The notes below the pieces were generated by a model that saw only the letters and a program-made list of their open reading frames with translations, made no database searches and was not told the origin of the DNA. From contig JACKEC010000020.1 in the NCBI GenBank assembly GCA_020633195.1, positions 186,001 through 250,000 of the forward strand: a DNA stretch of 64,000 bases, written 5' to 3'. The stretch comes from Sandaracinaceae bacterium (GTDB lineage: Bacteria > Myxococcota_A > Polyangia > Polyangiales > Sandaracinaceae). Numbering within the stretch: the first letter of the stretch is position 1; the number at the start of each line of letters is the position of its first letter. Both the position numbers and the translations under genes were made by a program. Of the stretch, positions 25,436 to 32,994 are shown one piece after another.

Positions 25436-26788
25436 CTACGAGCGTCGGCGACGCCGCGGGTGCTTGCCGCGGTAGTGCCGGAACTGATCGTAGGTGAGCC
25501 CGAGCCGGCGAGCCGCCTCGGCCTGGTTGCCGCCGGCCGCCTCGAGCGCGTCCTCGATCATGTCGCGCTCGAACGCGGCGAGGCGCTCCTTGAACGTCCC
25601 CTGGGTCGGTCGCGTCGCGCGGGTCGCGTCGAGGCCGAGATCCTCGGGCGTGATCTGCGCGCCGACCTCTCGATACACGGCGCGCTCGATCATGTTCTTG
25701 AGCTCGCGCACGTTGCCCGGGAACGGGTATCGGCGGAGCGCCTCGCGCGCCCGCGGGCTGAGCGTCTTGCCGCGGAACGACGGGACCTCGCGCATGAAGC
25801 GCTGCATGAAGTGCTCGGCGAGCACCTCCACGTCGTCGACGCGCTCGCGCAGCGGCGGCACGCGGATCTCCTCGAACGCGAGCCGATCGTAGAGGTCGGG
25901 TAGGAAGCGCCCCTCGTCGATCATCGCGCGGAGGTCCGCGTTGGTCGCCGCGACGATGCGCGTGTCGACCTGCACCTCCCGCGCGCCGCCGACGCGCAGG
26001 AAGGCGCCGTACTCGACCGCGCGCAGGATCTTGGTCTGGAACGGCACGCTCATGTGGCCGATCTCGTCGAGGAACAGCGTGCCGCCCGTCGCCGCCTCGA
26101 ACTTGCCCTCGGTCCGGCGCTCGGCGCCCGTGAACGCGCCGCGCTCGTGCCCGAAGAGCTCGGCCTCGAGGAGGCTCGGGGGCACCGCCGCGCAGTTCAC
26201 GATCACGAACGGACCGGCGCGGTCGGACGACTCGTGGAGCGCGCGCGCGACGAGCTCCTTGCCCGAGCCGCGCTCCCCGAGCACGAGCACCGGCCGCGGG
26301 ATCCGCGCGACGCGACGCACCTGCTCGATCACCGCGCGCAGCTCCGGTGACTCGCCCACCATCGGGGCGCCGCGGAGCGCCCGATTCTCGCGGGACAGCG
26401 CGCGGTTCCGATCGATGAGCTGCACCCAGACCCGGATCTTGCGGAGCTGCGTCGCGACCCGCTCCTCGAGCCGGCCGCTGCGGACGAGGAAGTCGGTCGC
26501 CCCCGCCTCGACGACCTCCGCGGCGACGTCGACGCCGCCCTCCTCGGCGACGACCACCACGGGGATCACCGCGTCGCGCGCCCGCACCGCGGCGAGCACC
26601 GCGCGGCCGTCGCGCACGCCGTCGCCGAGGCCGAAGTCGAGGACGACCAGGTCGGGCGCGTCGTCGAGCCGCTCGAGCAGCGCCGCCTCGCTCGCGACCT
26701 GCCCCACCTCGCACTCGGCCGCGAAGGCGCGGGCGAGCGCGTCGAGCTCGCCCCCCGGAGGATCGAGCACCAGGACGTGGCGGGGCAC
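25436..26788 (-). CDS. Sigma-54-dependent response regulator
   Basis: 450 residues. A CheY-like receiver (1-120) has DLVVLDFGLGDG, so the phosphoacceptor Asp is present, but some flanking receiver residues are unusual. The AAA+ domain has a slightly altered Walker A, GERGSGKE (about 172-179), the sigma-54 contact loop GAFTGA (217-222), Walker B LFLDEIG and the arginine finger region. The C-terminus is a Fis-type helix-turn-helix with GGNQAEAARRLGL. It is divergent from the NfeD/flotillin operon, whose promoter region has a perfect palindrome and a sigma-54 consensus, so it most likely activates that operon. No cognate kinase is adjacent. Confidence 0.92.
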   Translation of the reverse strand: MPRHVLVLDPPGGELDALARAFAAECEVGQVASEAALLERLDDAPDLVVLDFGLGDGVRDGRAVLAAVRARDAVIPVVVVAEEGGVDVAAEVVEAGATDFLVRSGRLEERVATQLRKIRVWVQLIDRNRALSRENRALRGAPMVGESPELRAVIEQVRRVARIPRPVLVLGERGSGKELVARALHESSDRAGPFVIVNCAAVPPSLLEAELFGHERGAFTGAERRTEGKFEAATGGTLFLDEIGHMSVPFQTKILRAVEYGAFLRVGGAREVQVDTRIVAATNADLRAMIDEGRFLPDLYDRLAFEEIRVPPLRERVDDVEVLAEHFMQRFMREVPSFRGKTLSPRAREALRRYPFPGNVRELKNMIERAVYREVGAQITPEDLGLDATRATRPTQGTFKERLAAFERDMIEDALEAAGGNQAEAARRLGLTYDQFRHYRGKHPRRRRRS

Positions 26789-26798
26789 GCCTGGGATC

Positions 26799-26817
26799 TT
26801 TCACCAGGTTGGTGAAA
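26799..26817. promoter_or_regulatory. Palindrome, candidate activator-binding site
   Basis: TTTCACCA-ggt-TGGTGAAA is a perfect 8-base inverted repeat between the regulator gene and the NfeD gene, about 50 bases upstream of the sigma-54 -24 element. It is the best candidate enhancer for the adjacent activator. Confidence 0.55.
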
Positions 26818-26866
26818 ACCACCAGACGATTCACGTACAATTTCCGGCTTTTTGCCCATCGTCTGA

Positions 26867-26882
26867 TTGGCACACGGCTTCC
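26867..26882 (+). promoter_or_regulatory. Sigma-54 promoter of NfeD/flotillin operon
   Basis: TTGGCAC-ACGGC-TTCC matches the -24/-12 consensus TTGGCAC-N5-TTGC at all but one base, with the GG and the -12 doublet correctly spaced. Transcription would start near 26894. Confidence 0.6.
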
Positions 26883-26895
26883 AGTGACGAGCCTC

Positions 26896-27216
26896 GTGCA
26901 GACGGGGGACATCGCGGCGCTCGTCGCCATCGCAGGCGGCGCGGCGACGGTGGTCGGGGTGCTCGGAGCGCTCCTCACCTCGTGGTTGCGCCAGCGCGAT
27001 CCAGTGCCGGACGAACCGAGCTGGAAGGGCGTGATCGGCGTGGTCGCGGTCCCGATCCCGGCGGGCGGGGTCGGCAAGATCGCCCACCACCGCCGAGGCG
27101 CTCGCGCGGCGGTCGCGGCGCGGATGCACGACGAGCCCACGGGCGCCCCGGTCGGGACGCGCGTCGTGGTGATCGAGGTGCGGGACGGGGTCGCCCTCGT
27201 CGCGCCCATGGACTGA
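26896..27216 (+). CDS. NfeD-like membrane protein, flotillin partner
   Basis: 106 residues. One membrane helix (IAALVAIAGGAATVVGVLGALL, about 5-26) precedes a small OB-like beta domain ending VGTRVVVIEVRDGVALVAPMD, the hallmark of NfeD proteins that sit in front of flotillin genes. The start is uncertain: GTG 26884 is also in frame but lies upstream of the expected transcription start from the sigma-54 promoter, so I take GTG 26896, which would be nearly leaderless. It ends 15 bases before the flotillin gene and is probably its membrane partner, as in the YqiJ-YqiK pair of E. coli. Confidence 0.75.
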   Translation: MQTGDIAALVAIAGGAATVVGVLGALLTSWLRQRDPVPDEPSWKGVIGVVAVPIPAGGVGKIAHHRRGARAAVAARMHDEPTGAPVGTRVVVIEVRDGVALVAPMD

Positions 27217-27231
27217 AGAAAGGAAGTCGAG

Positions 27232-28740
27232 ATGACAGGTCTAGTGGTGCTGGCGGTGATCGGCGGGGCCCTCTGTGCGGCGGCCGCGCTCGCGGTGTCG
27301 GCGTACCGAAAGGTCGGCCCGAACGAGGTGCTGATCGTGTCGGGCCGCGAGGGTCGCTACGTCGACCCGGCCACCGGGGAGACCCACACCAAGGCGTTCC
27401 GCATCTATCACGGCGGCGGCACGCTGGTGGTGCCGCTCAAGGAGCGCGTCGACGTCATGAGCGTCGAGCTGATGACGCTCGAGATCCGCACGCCGGAGTT
27501 CTTCACCAAGTTCGGCGTGCCGATCGTCGTCGACGGCATCGCGCAGATCAAGGTGCGCAGCGACGACCTGAGCGCGCTCGCGACCGCGGCGGAGATGTTC
27601 CTGTCGCGGAGCCGCGCCGAGATGAACGACATCGCGCACCAGATGATGCAAGGCCACTTGCGGGCCGTGATCAGCACGATGCCCTTCGAGGAGATCCACG
27701 CGAGCCCCGAAGCGTTCGCCCAGCAGGTGCAGCGGCTCACCGCCGCGGACCTCGCGAACATGGGCATCCAGGTGGTGAGCTTCACCATCCGCGAGGTCCG
27801 CGACCCGTCGGGGTTCCTCCAGGCGCTCGGCCGGCCGCAGCTCGCGGACGTGCAGAAGAACGCCGAGCTCGGTGAGGCGCGCGCGACGCAGGAGTCCACC
27901 GTGGGCCGCGCCAACGCGGAGCGCGAGGCGCACGTCTGCCGCGCCCAGGCGCGGCGGGAGGCGCAGCTCGCCGAGATCCAGAGCGACCTCGCCGTCGCCG
28001 ACGCCTCGGCCGCGAAGGACTGCCGCATGCACGAGCTCGGCTCGCGCGTGGCCGAGGCGAAGGCCTCGAGCGACCAGGCCTACGAGCTCTCCGCCGCGCG
28101 CGAGCAGCGGCGGGTGATGGAGGAGCGCCTTCACCTCGAGGAGCTCAAGATCCAGCAGCGCGAGAAGGAGCTCACCCTCGAGATCGAGAAGCCGGCGCTC
28201 GCCGAGCGCCGCCGCATCGAGACCCTCGCCGAGGCCGACCGGGCCCGGCGTCACGCCGAGGCCGAGGCCGACGCCGACGCCACCCGCGTCCGCGGCCTCG
28301 CGGAGGCCGAGGTGATCCGTCAGCGCGGCGCGGCCGAGGCCGAGCGCCTCCGCGAGATGGGCCTCGCCGAGGCCGCGGGCCTGCACGCGAAGCTGCACGC
28401 CGAAGCCGAAGGCATGCGCGAGCGCGCCGAGGCGTGGCAGCAGTACGGCGACGCCGCCCTGGGCCAGCTCCTCATCGAGCGCCTCCCCGAGATCGCCGCC
28501 GCGGTGGCCTCGCCGCTCGCCAAGGTCGACAAGATCGTCCTCGTCGGGGGCGGCGAAGCCGGCAGCGCGGGCGTCGAGAAGATCACCGGCTCGGTGGCCC
28601 GCGTCATCGCGCAGCTCCCCGCCGTCGTCGAGGGCGTGAGCGGCATCGACCTCTCCGCCCTCCTCGCGCGGCTGGCCAACCCCGAGCCCGCGAAGAAGGA
28701 GCTCCCCGAGGCGGCGATCGAGGCCCTGCCCGCGGAGTAG
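27232..28740 (+). CDS. Flotillin/SPFH-domain protein
   Basis: 502 residues. An N-terminal membrane hairpin (TGLVVLAVIGGALCAAAALAV) is followed by the SPFH (band 7) domain: YRKVGPNEVLIVSGREG, IRTPEFFTKFGVPIVVDGIAQIKV and FTIREVRDPSGFLQALGRPQLADVQKNAELGEA. Residues 225-410 are a long Ala/Glu/Arg coiled coil with EA repeats, and a C-terminal VDKIVLVGGGEAGSAGVEKITG block closes the family pattern. It organises membrane microdomains and stress responses. The ribosome-binding site AAGGAAG precedes the ATG. It is downstream of NfeD behind a sigma-54 promoter, with a NtrC-type activator gene divergent. Confidence 0.93.
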   Translation: MTGLVVLAVIGGALCAAAALAVSAYRKVGPNEVLIVSGREGRYVDPATGETHTKAFRIYHGGGTLVVPLKERVDVMSVELMTLEIRTPEFFTKFGVPIVVDGIAQIKVRSDDLSALATAAEMFLSRSRAEMNDIAHQMMQGHLRAVISTMPFEEIHASPEAFAQQVQRLTAADLANMGIQVVSFTIREVRDPSGFLQALGRPQLADVQKNAELGEARATQESTVGRANAEREAHVCRAQARREAQLAEIQSDLAVADASAAKDCRMHELGSRVAEAKASSDQAYELSAAREQRRVMEERLHLEELKIQQREKELTLEIEKPALAERRRIETLAEADRARRHAEAEADADATRVRGLAEAEVIRQRGAAEAERLREMGLAEAAGLHAKLHAEAEGMRERAEAWQQYGDAALGQLLIERLPEIAAAVASPLAKVDKIVLVGGGEAGSAGVEKITGSVARVIAQLPAVVEGVSGIDLSALLARLANPEPAKKELPEAAIEALPAE

Positions 28741-28756
28741 ACCATCGCGCCCCGAA

Positions 28757-28788
28757 GCCTGCCCCGAGCCTCAGGGCTCTGGGCAGGC
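28757..28788. terminator. Hairpin between flotillin and vWA genes
   Basis: GCCTGCCC (28757-28764) pairs perfectly with GGGCAGGC (28781-28788), and an inner GAGCC/GGCTC stem extends it, with the stop codon of the vWA gene in the loop. It sits between two convergent genes and can act both ways; no T run follows. Confidence 0.6.
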
Positions 28789-30147
28789 GACCTGCATCTC
28801 CACCGTCACGTCCGGCCGCGAGGCAACGTCGCACGACACCGGACAGAGCTCCGCGTACCCCGGCCGCGTCCCCGGCTCGACCGCCTCGAAGAAGAACCCG
28901 CCCGTCATCGGATCGCAGTCGTCGGGCCCGTCGCGTCGCTCGAGCGGGATCGGCTCACCGCCGCGCGGCTGCAAGCTCACCTCGAGGAGCGCCGGGTCCG
29001 GCAGCGCGCCGGGGCGCGGGATCGCGTAGACGCACGAGCGCACGTCGCGGCGCAGCTCCTCGAAGATGGCGAGCAGGCGATCCGCGACCGGCTCGGTCGT
29101 CGTCACGACGAGGGCCTCGTCGGTGCCGCCGGCGCTCGCGATGGCGGACAGGTTCGCGCGAGCCTCGACCTCCTCGGTAGGCTCGAAGACCCCGACCACG
29201 AACGTCTGCACGCCCATCGCGGCCCCGTCGCGGACCAGCGAGGACACGAGCGGGACGCCTGCCGCGGGCATCGGCGGCGCGTAGATGTCGATCGCCGGAT
29301 CGCACTCCGTGGGGAAGCCGTCGGTCGCGAGCAGGACGATCACCTTGCTGCCGGGGCTCTCGACGCGACGCGCGCGCGCTCGATCGAGGGTGCCCTCGAT
29401 GGCCGCGGCGGTCGGGGTGCCACCGTCCGGCTCGCGCGCGGCGAGCGCGGTCACGAACGCGGCGGCCGCGCCGGGGAGCACCGCGATCGGCACCTCCGGT
29501 GCGTAGTCGGCGGGGGCGCAGGACGTGTAGTTGGTGCACGAGCCGAAGTCGATGCAGGTCGAGCCGATCGGGCAGGTCCGCATCCCGAGCGCGGGCAGGC
29601 AGCCGAGGTCGGGGTCGTCGGAGCAGTAGCCGAGCGGCTCGCACGTGTCGCCGGGCGTCCCGCAGTCCCTGTCGGTGCGGCAGTACTGGTCGAACGTGGG
29701 CGAGCACACGTCGGGCATCTCGCACTCGCCGCCGGGCCCGCAGTCGGCGTCGCGGCCGCAGAGCCGCGGCACGCCCTCCTCGACCTGCGGGAAGAACGTC
29801 AGCGCGACGCCGATCCCCTCGGAGTCCGGCGACGACACGAAGTCGCCGAGCGCCGCGGCCACCGCCTCGGCCTTCGTCGCGCCCGAGTCGGTGGTGTCCG
29901 CCATCGACCCCGACGAGTCGAGCAGGACGAAGACGTCGAGCCCGGCCAGCGTCGCGCGCGCCTGGAACGGCCGGCACTCGGGGCCCGCGTCGGGGCCTCC
30001 GTCGAAGCCCGCGTCGACGCCGGCGTCGAACCCCGCGTCCATGCCTCCGTCGCGCTCGACCGGCTCGATGCGCAGCCCCGTCTTCGCGCCGCACGACGTG
30101 GTCGCGAGCAGCGTGGCGGCGAGCGCCGCGGTGGTGAGCCCCCTCAT
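28771..30147 (-). CDS. vWFA-domain lipoprotein
   Basis: 458 residues from ATG 30147. The upstream in-frame ATG at 30159 is part of the -10-like region and lacks a ribosome-binding site, whereas GGGGACC precedes 30147. Lipobox LLATTSC (Cys19) is followed by a DAG-rich linker. The von Willebrand A domain begins about residue 72 with the metal site DSSGS (77-81); a cysteine-rich insert of about 120 residues (CGRDADCGPGGECEMPDVC pattern) separates its halves, and later VIVLLATDGFPTEC gives the second metal-site residues. It is likely a surface adhesion protein. Divergent from the 90-cysteine lipoprotein. Confidence 0.85.
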   Translation of the reverse strand: MRGLTTAALAATLLATTSCGAKTGLRIEPVERDGGMDAGFDAGVDAGFDGGPDAGPECRPFQARATLAGLDVFVLLDSSGSMADTTDSGATKAEAVAAALGDFVSSPDSEGIGVALTFFPQVEEGVPRLCGRDADCGPGGECEMPDVCSPTFDQYCRTDRDCGTPGDTCEPLGYCSDDPDLGCLPALGMRTCPIGSTCIDFGSCTNYTSCAPADYAPEVPIAVLPGAAAAFVTALAAREPDGGTPTAAAIEGTLDRARARRVESPGSKVIVLLATDGFPTECDPAIDIYAPPMPAAGVPLVSSLVRDGAAMGVQTFVVGVFEPTEEVEARANLSAIASAGGTDEALVVTTTEPVADRLLAIFEELRRDVRSCVYAIPRPGALPDPALLEVSLQPRGGEPIPLERRDGPDDCDPMTGGFFFEAVEPGTRPGYAELCPVSCDVASRPDVTVEMQVACPEP

Positions 30148-30154
30148 GGTCCCC

Positions 30155-30160
30155 AGCATA
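30155..30160 (-). promoter_or_regulatory. Candidate -10 box of vWA lipoprotein gene
   Basis: On the minus strand TATGCT lies seven bases before the ATG at 30147, with GGGGACC between. It fits the TANNNT-N6-8-start arrangement seen elsewhere. Confidence 0.4.
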
Positions 30161-30259
30161 GCGGCGCCTGGCTCGAACGCGGCCCGCGGGCCGGGAGATG
30201 TTTCGCTCGAACTCGCCTCTCGCGGCGGTCTGGGCGATTCTGTTCACGCGGAGGTTCGT

Positions 30260-31870
30260 ATGCGGCTTGGCTCCATGGGGTTGGCGCTCCTCTTCGTGGG
30301 TGCGCTCGGGTGCGGTGACGACATGCCTGGCGACGAGGACGCGGGCGGCGGCGGGATGGACGCCGGAGGCATGACCGTCGACGGCGGCGGCGGCACCGCC
30401 GACACGGGCACGCCCCCCGGGGACGACGGCGGCGGCGGGCCCGTCGACGGCGGCGGCGGCACCGACAGCGGCATGACCGTGATGTGCGGCGGGCTCGGCG
30501 AGATGTGCTGCGCGGGTGGGACCTGCACGGCCGGCGCCTGCATCGGCGGCACCTGCACCGACTGCGGCGCCCCCGGCGGCTCCTGCTGCCCCGGCGCCGT
30601 CTGCGCCGCCGGCAGCGTCTGCGACGCCGGCACGTGCGTGGTCTGCGGCGCGCCCGGCACCGCGTGCTGCGACCTCGGCGCGTGCGACGCGGGCGGCTGC
30701 TGCGTCGGCGACGTGTGCACCGGCGCGGGGAGCACCTGCCCGATGGTCGGCGGCACCTGCGCCGACGGAGCGTGCGGCGACTGCGGCGGCGCGGGCGACA
30801 TGTGCTGCGCGGGCGGCAACTGCACGGCGCCGTCGACGTCCTGCGAGGGCGGCACCTGTGAGGCGTGCGGCGGCGTCGACGAGCCCTGCTGCGACGGCGG
30901 CGGCTGCGCCGACGGCGCGGTCTGCGCGGGCGGGATGTGCACCGCGTGCGGCGGCGAGGACGAGCCCTGCTGCGCCGGCAACAGCTGCGACGCGGGCTGC
31001 TGCAACGTCGGACCGGGGCCGGACCTCTGCGTCGCGGTCGGCGCCGACTGCAACGTCGGCGTGTGCGGCGCGGGCGGCGCCTGCGAGGTGTGCGGCGTCG
31101 CGGGCTCGAGCTGCTGCCCCGGCGACACCTGCGAGGGCGGCGGCTGCTGCAACGCCTCGACCTGCGTCGCCTCGGGCGACACCGTCGGCACGATGGTCTG
31201 CTCGGCGGGCACGCTGACCGCCTGCGGCGGCGACGGCGAGCCGTGCTGCGGCGGCGGCGCGTGCGACGCGGGCGGCTGCTGCGTCGGCGGGAGCTGCCTC
31301 GCGGAGGGCGGCATGTGCCCGGGCGGCGGCGGCATCGGAGGCGCCGCGTCGTCGTGCATGGGCGGGAGCTGCGTCACGATGGGCGGCACGTCCTGCGGCG
31401 CCGACGGGGAGGCCTGCTGCGGCGGCGGCTTCAGCGGCACGCCCGCGTACTGCACCGGCCCGGACACCACGTGCGTGGCCGCCCCGGGTCCCGACCAGTG
31501 CGAGCACTGCGGCGGTGACGGCGAGGCGTGCTGCCCCGGTCAGGTGTGCGGCGCGGGCGGCTGCTGCGTCGGCAACACGTGCGTGGCCGACGGCGACATG
31601 TGTCCGAGCGCCTTCCCTGGCGGCGGCGGCGCGGGGACCTGCTCGGGCGGCGGCTGCATGAGCGGCGCGTGCGGCACCATCGGGGCGCCGTGCTGCGGTG
31701 GGGGGATCGGCTGCACCGCCGCGCACTCCACCTGCAGCGGCGGCTTCGGCGGCGGCGGCGGCACCTGCGTCGCGTGCGGCGGCGACGGCCAGCCTTGCTG
31801 CGGCACCTCGTGCTTGCCGCCGTACACGTGCGACATCGGGCCCGGCCCCGACACCTGCCAGGCGCCCTGA
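30260..31870 (+). CDS. Cys/Gly-rich repeat lipoprotein
   Basis: 536 residues. Lipobox ALGC leads into an acidic Gly/Asp-rich linker and then about 450 residues made of degenerate modules with the pattern CGxxGxxCCxGxxC...CxxGxCxxC. By hand count there are about 90 cysteines, roughly one in six residues. Doublets (CC) recur with a regular spacing of 20-40 residues. It may fold into a chain of small disulfide-bonded modules, or be a metal-binding surface protein; no family is recognised. ATG 30260 has a GGAGG ribosome-binding site. It is divergent from the vWA lipoprotein gene. Confidence 0.8.
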   Translation: MRLGSMGLALLFVGALGCGDDMPGDEDAGGGGMDAGGMTVDGGGGTADTGTPPGDDGGGGPVDGGGGTDSGMTVMCGGLGEMCCAGGTCTAGACIGGTCTDCGAPGGSCCPGAVCAAGSVCDAGTCVVCGAPGTACCDLGACDAGGCCVGDVCTGAGSTCPMVGGTCADGACGDCGGAGDMCCAGGNCTAPSTSCEGGTCEACGGVDEPCCDGGGCADGAVCAGGMCTACGGEDEPCCAGNSCDAGCCNVGPGPDLCVAVGADCNVGVCGAGGACEVCGVAGSSCCPGDTCEGGGCCNASTCVASGDTVGTMVCSAGTLTACGGDGEPCCGGGACDAGGCCVGGSCLAEGGMCPGGGGIGGAASSCMGGSCVTMGGTSCGADGEACCGGGFSGTPAYCTGPDTTCVAAPGPDQCEHCGGDGEACCPGQVCGAGGCCVGNTCVADGDMCPSAFPGGGGAGTCSGGGCMSGACGTIGAPCCGGGIGCTAAHSTCSGGFGGGGGTCVACGGDGQPCCGTSCLPPYTCDIGPGPDTCQAP

Positions 31871-31884
31871 GCGAGCCGCGGCGT

Positions 31885-31907
31885 CGGGCGCCCCTCGCGG
31901 GCGCCCG
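31885..31907 (+). terminator. Hairpin after Cys-rich lipoprotein gene
   Basis: CGGGCGCCC (31885-31893) pairs perfectly with GGGCGCCCG (31899-31907) across a five-base loop, 15 bases after the stop codon. No T run follows, so it may be a weak or Rho-aided terminator. Confidence 0.5.
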
Positions 31908-31968
31908 GCCGCCGCCCAAAATCCACGACCCTGGGGATCGCCGACGCCGGCGGCGCGTACGCAGAGTC

Positions 31969-32613
31969 GTGCGCACCGCCCCTGGAGTCGCGATCGCGAC
32001 CACGTTGCTCTTGGCCTGCGGAGGTCCCGACGCGGCCGGTCCCGCGACCGCGACGCCGGCGCCCTGCAGGGACGTGACCGGCGAGTGGTCGAGCCCCGTC
32101 GACGGGCTGCGCGGCCGACTCGTCACCTCGGGCGCGAGCGCGAGCCACGACGCGCTGCGGCTGACGGTCGAGCTCGAGAACGTCTCGGACCACGACCTCT
32201 CGATTCACTGGGACGGCCGCCCGAGCCTCGGCTTCGTCGCCTTCGCGCTCGACGACGCCGACGGAGTGGAGGTCCCCGAGCCGCCGTGGGCGCTCGGCGG
32301 CAACGAACCCGGCGGGAGCCTCTTCACCGTCGTCCCCGCCGGAGCCACCGCGCGTCACGCGCTCCCCGACGTCCTCGACACCTTCGACGGCGGTCGGATC
32401 TTCCGGATCGGCACCTTCTGGGCGCGCCAGATGCCGGACGACGGCTCGCGCTGGACGGTGCGCGCGCGCGTGACCGGCCGCGCCGCGAGCGCGAACGACC
32501 TCGTCGTGCGCGTCGACGAGGCGGGCGACACGATCATCGACGGCGACACCGGGGACTCCGCGGCGAGCCCATGGATCGGGCCGCTCGATCTCCCGGGTGT
32601 CTGCGCGCGGTGA
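31969..32613 (+). CDS. Putative lipoprotein
   Basis: 214 residues from GTG 31969. A short signal ends in the lipobox LLLAC. The mature part is beta-rich (DVTGEWSSPVDGLRGRLV, LRLTVELENVSDHDLSIHWDG, RWTVRARVTGRAAS) and resembles a single immunoglobulin-like or DUF-type domain, but no family is recognised. It begins 98 bases after the Cys-rich lipoprotein gene, beyond the hairpin, and probably has its own promoter. The C-terminus ends with a cysteine (GVCAR). Confidence 0.75.
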   Translation: MRTAPGVAIATTLLLACGGPDAAGPATATPAPCRDVTGEWSSPVDGLRGRLVTSGASASHDALRLTVELENVSDHDLSIHWDGRPSLGFVAFALDDADGVEVPEPPWALGGNEPGGSLFTVVPAGATARHALPDVLDTFDGGRIFRIGTFWARQMPDDGSRWTVRARVTGRAASANDLVVRVDEAGDTIIDGDTGDSAASPWIGPLDLPGVCAR

Positions 32614-32625
32614 CGGTCGTCGGCG

Positions 32626-32925
32626 CTACTCGAGCACGCGGCGGAGCTCACCGAGCTCCCAGCCGTCCGGGCCGCGCGCGGCCTCCCCGACGAAGTCGCC
32701 CGAGCAGCTGGTGAACGACACCGTGGCGTGCGTCGCGTCGACCAGCTCGACGCTCGTCACCATCCCCCAGCGCGACACCAGGCGCTGATCGAACGTCCGC
32801 TGCGCCACCTCGCGCACCTCGGCCTCGACGCCGCGCGAGGGCTCCGAGGGGGCCTCGTCGGCGGCGGCGATCGCGGCGGGGCTCGCGGTGAACAGCAGGA
32901 GGGCGGTCATCCAGGTCTTCGTCAT
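32626..32925 (-). CDS. Small secreted protein
   Basis: 99 residues from ATG 32923-32925. The N-terminus is a signal peptide (MTKTWMTALLLFTASPAAIAAADEA) with an AxA cleavage site. The mature 75 residues are acidic at the start and contain SVELVDATHATVSFTSCSGDF, a single beta-sheet-like domain with one cysteine. I recognise no family; the 100-residue size and composition suggest a periplasmic protein. It is convergent with the lipoprotein gene, 12 bases away. Confidence 0.65.
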   Translation of the reverse strand: MTKTWMTALLLFTASPAAIAAADEAPSEPSRGVEAEVREVAQRTFDQRLVSRWGMVTSVELVDATHATVSFTSCSGDFVGEAARGPDGWELGELRRVLE

Positions 32926-32994
32926 CCGACCAGGATGAGACCGCGCCTCCCGTCTGTCGCGCTCGTGCAAGCAGGCTTTACACGAGCTCGACGT

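Noticed and set aside
28955..31726. 923-residue minus-strand frame across the vWA and Cys-rich genes
   Set aside because: Ala/Arg-rich with no family; the vWA and Cys-rich lipoproteins in other frames have signal peptides and ribosome-binding sites.
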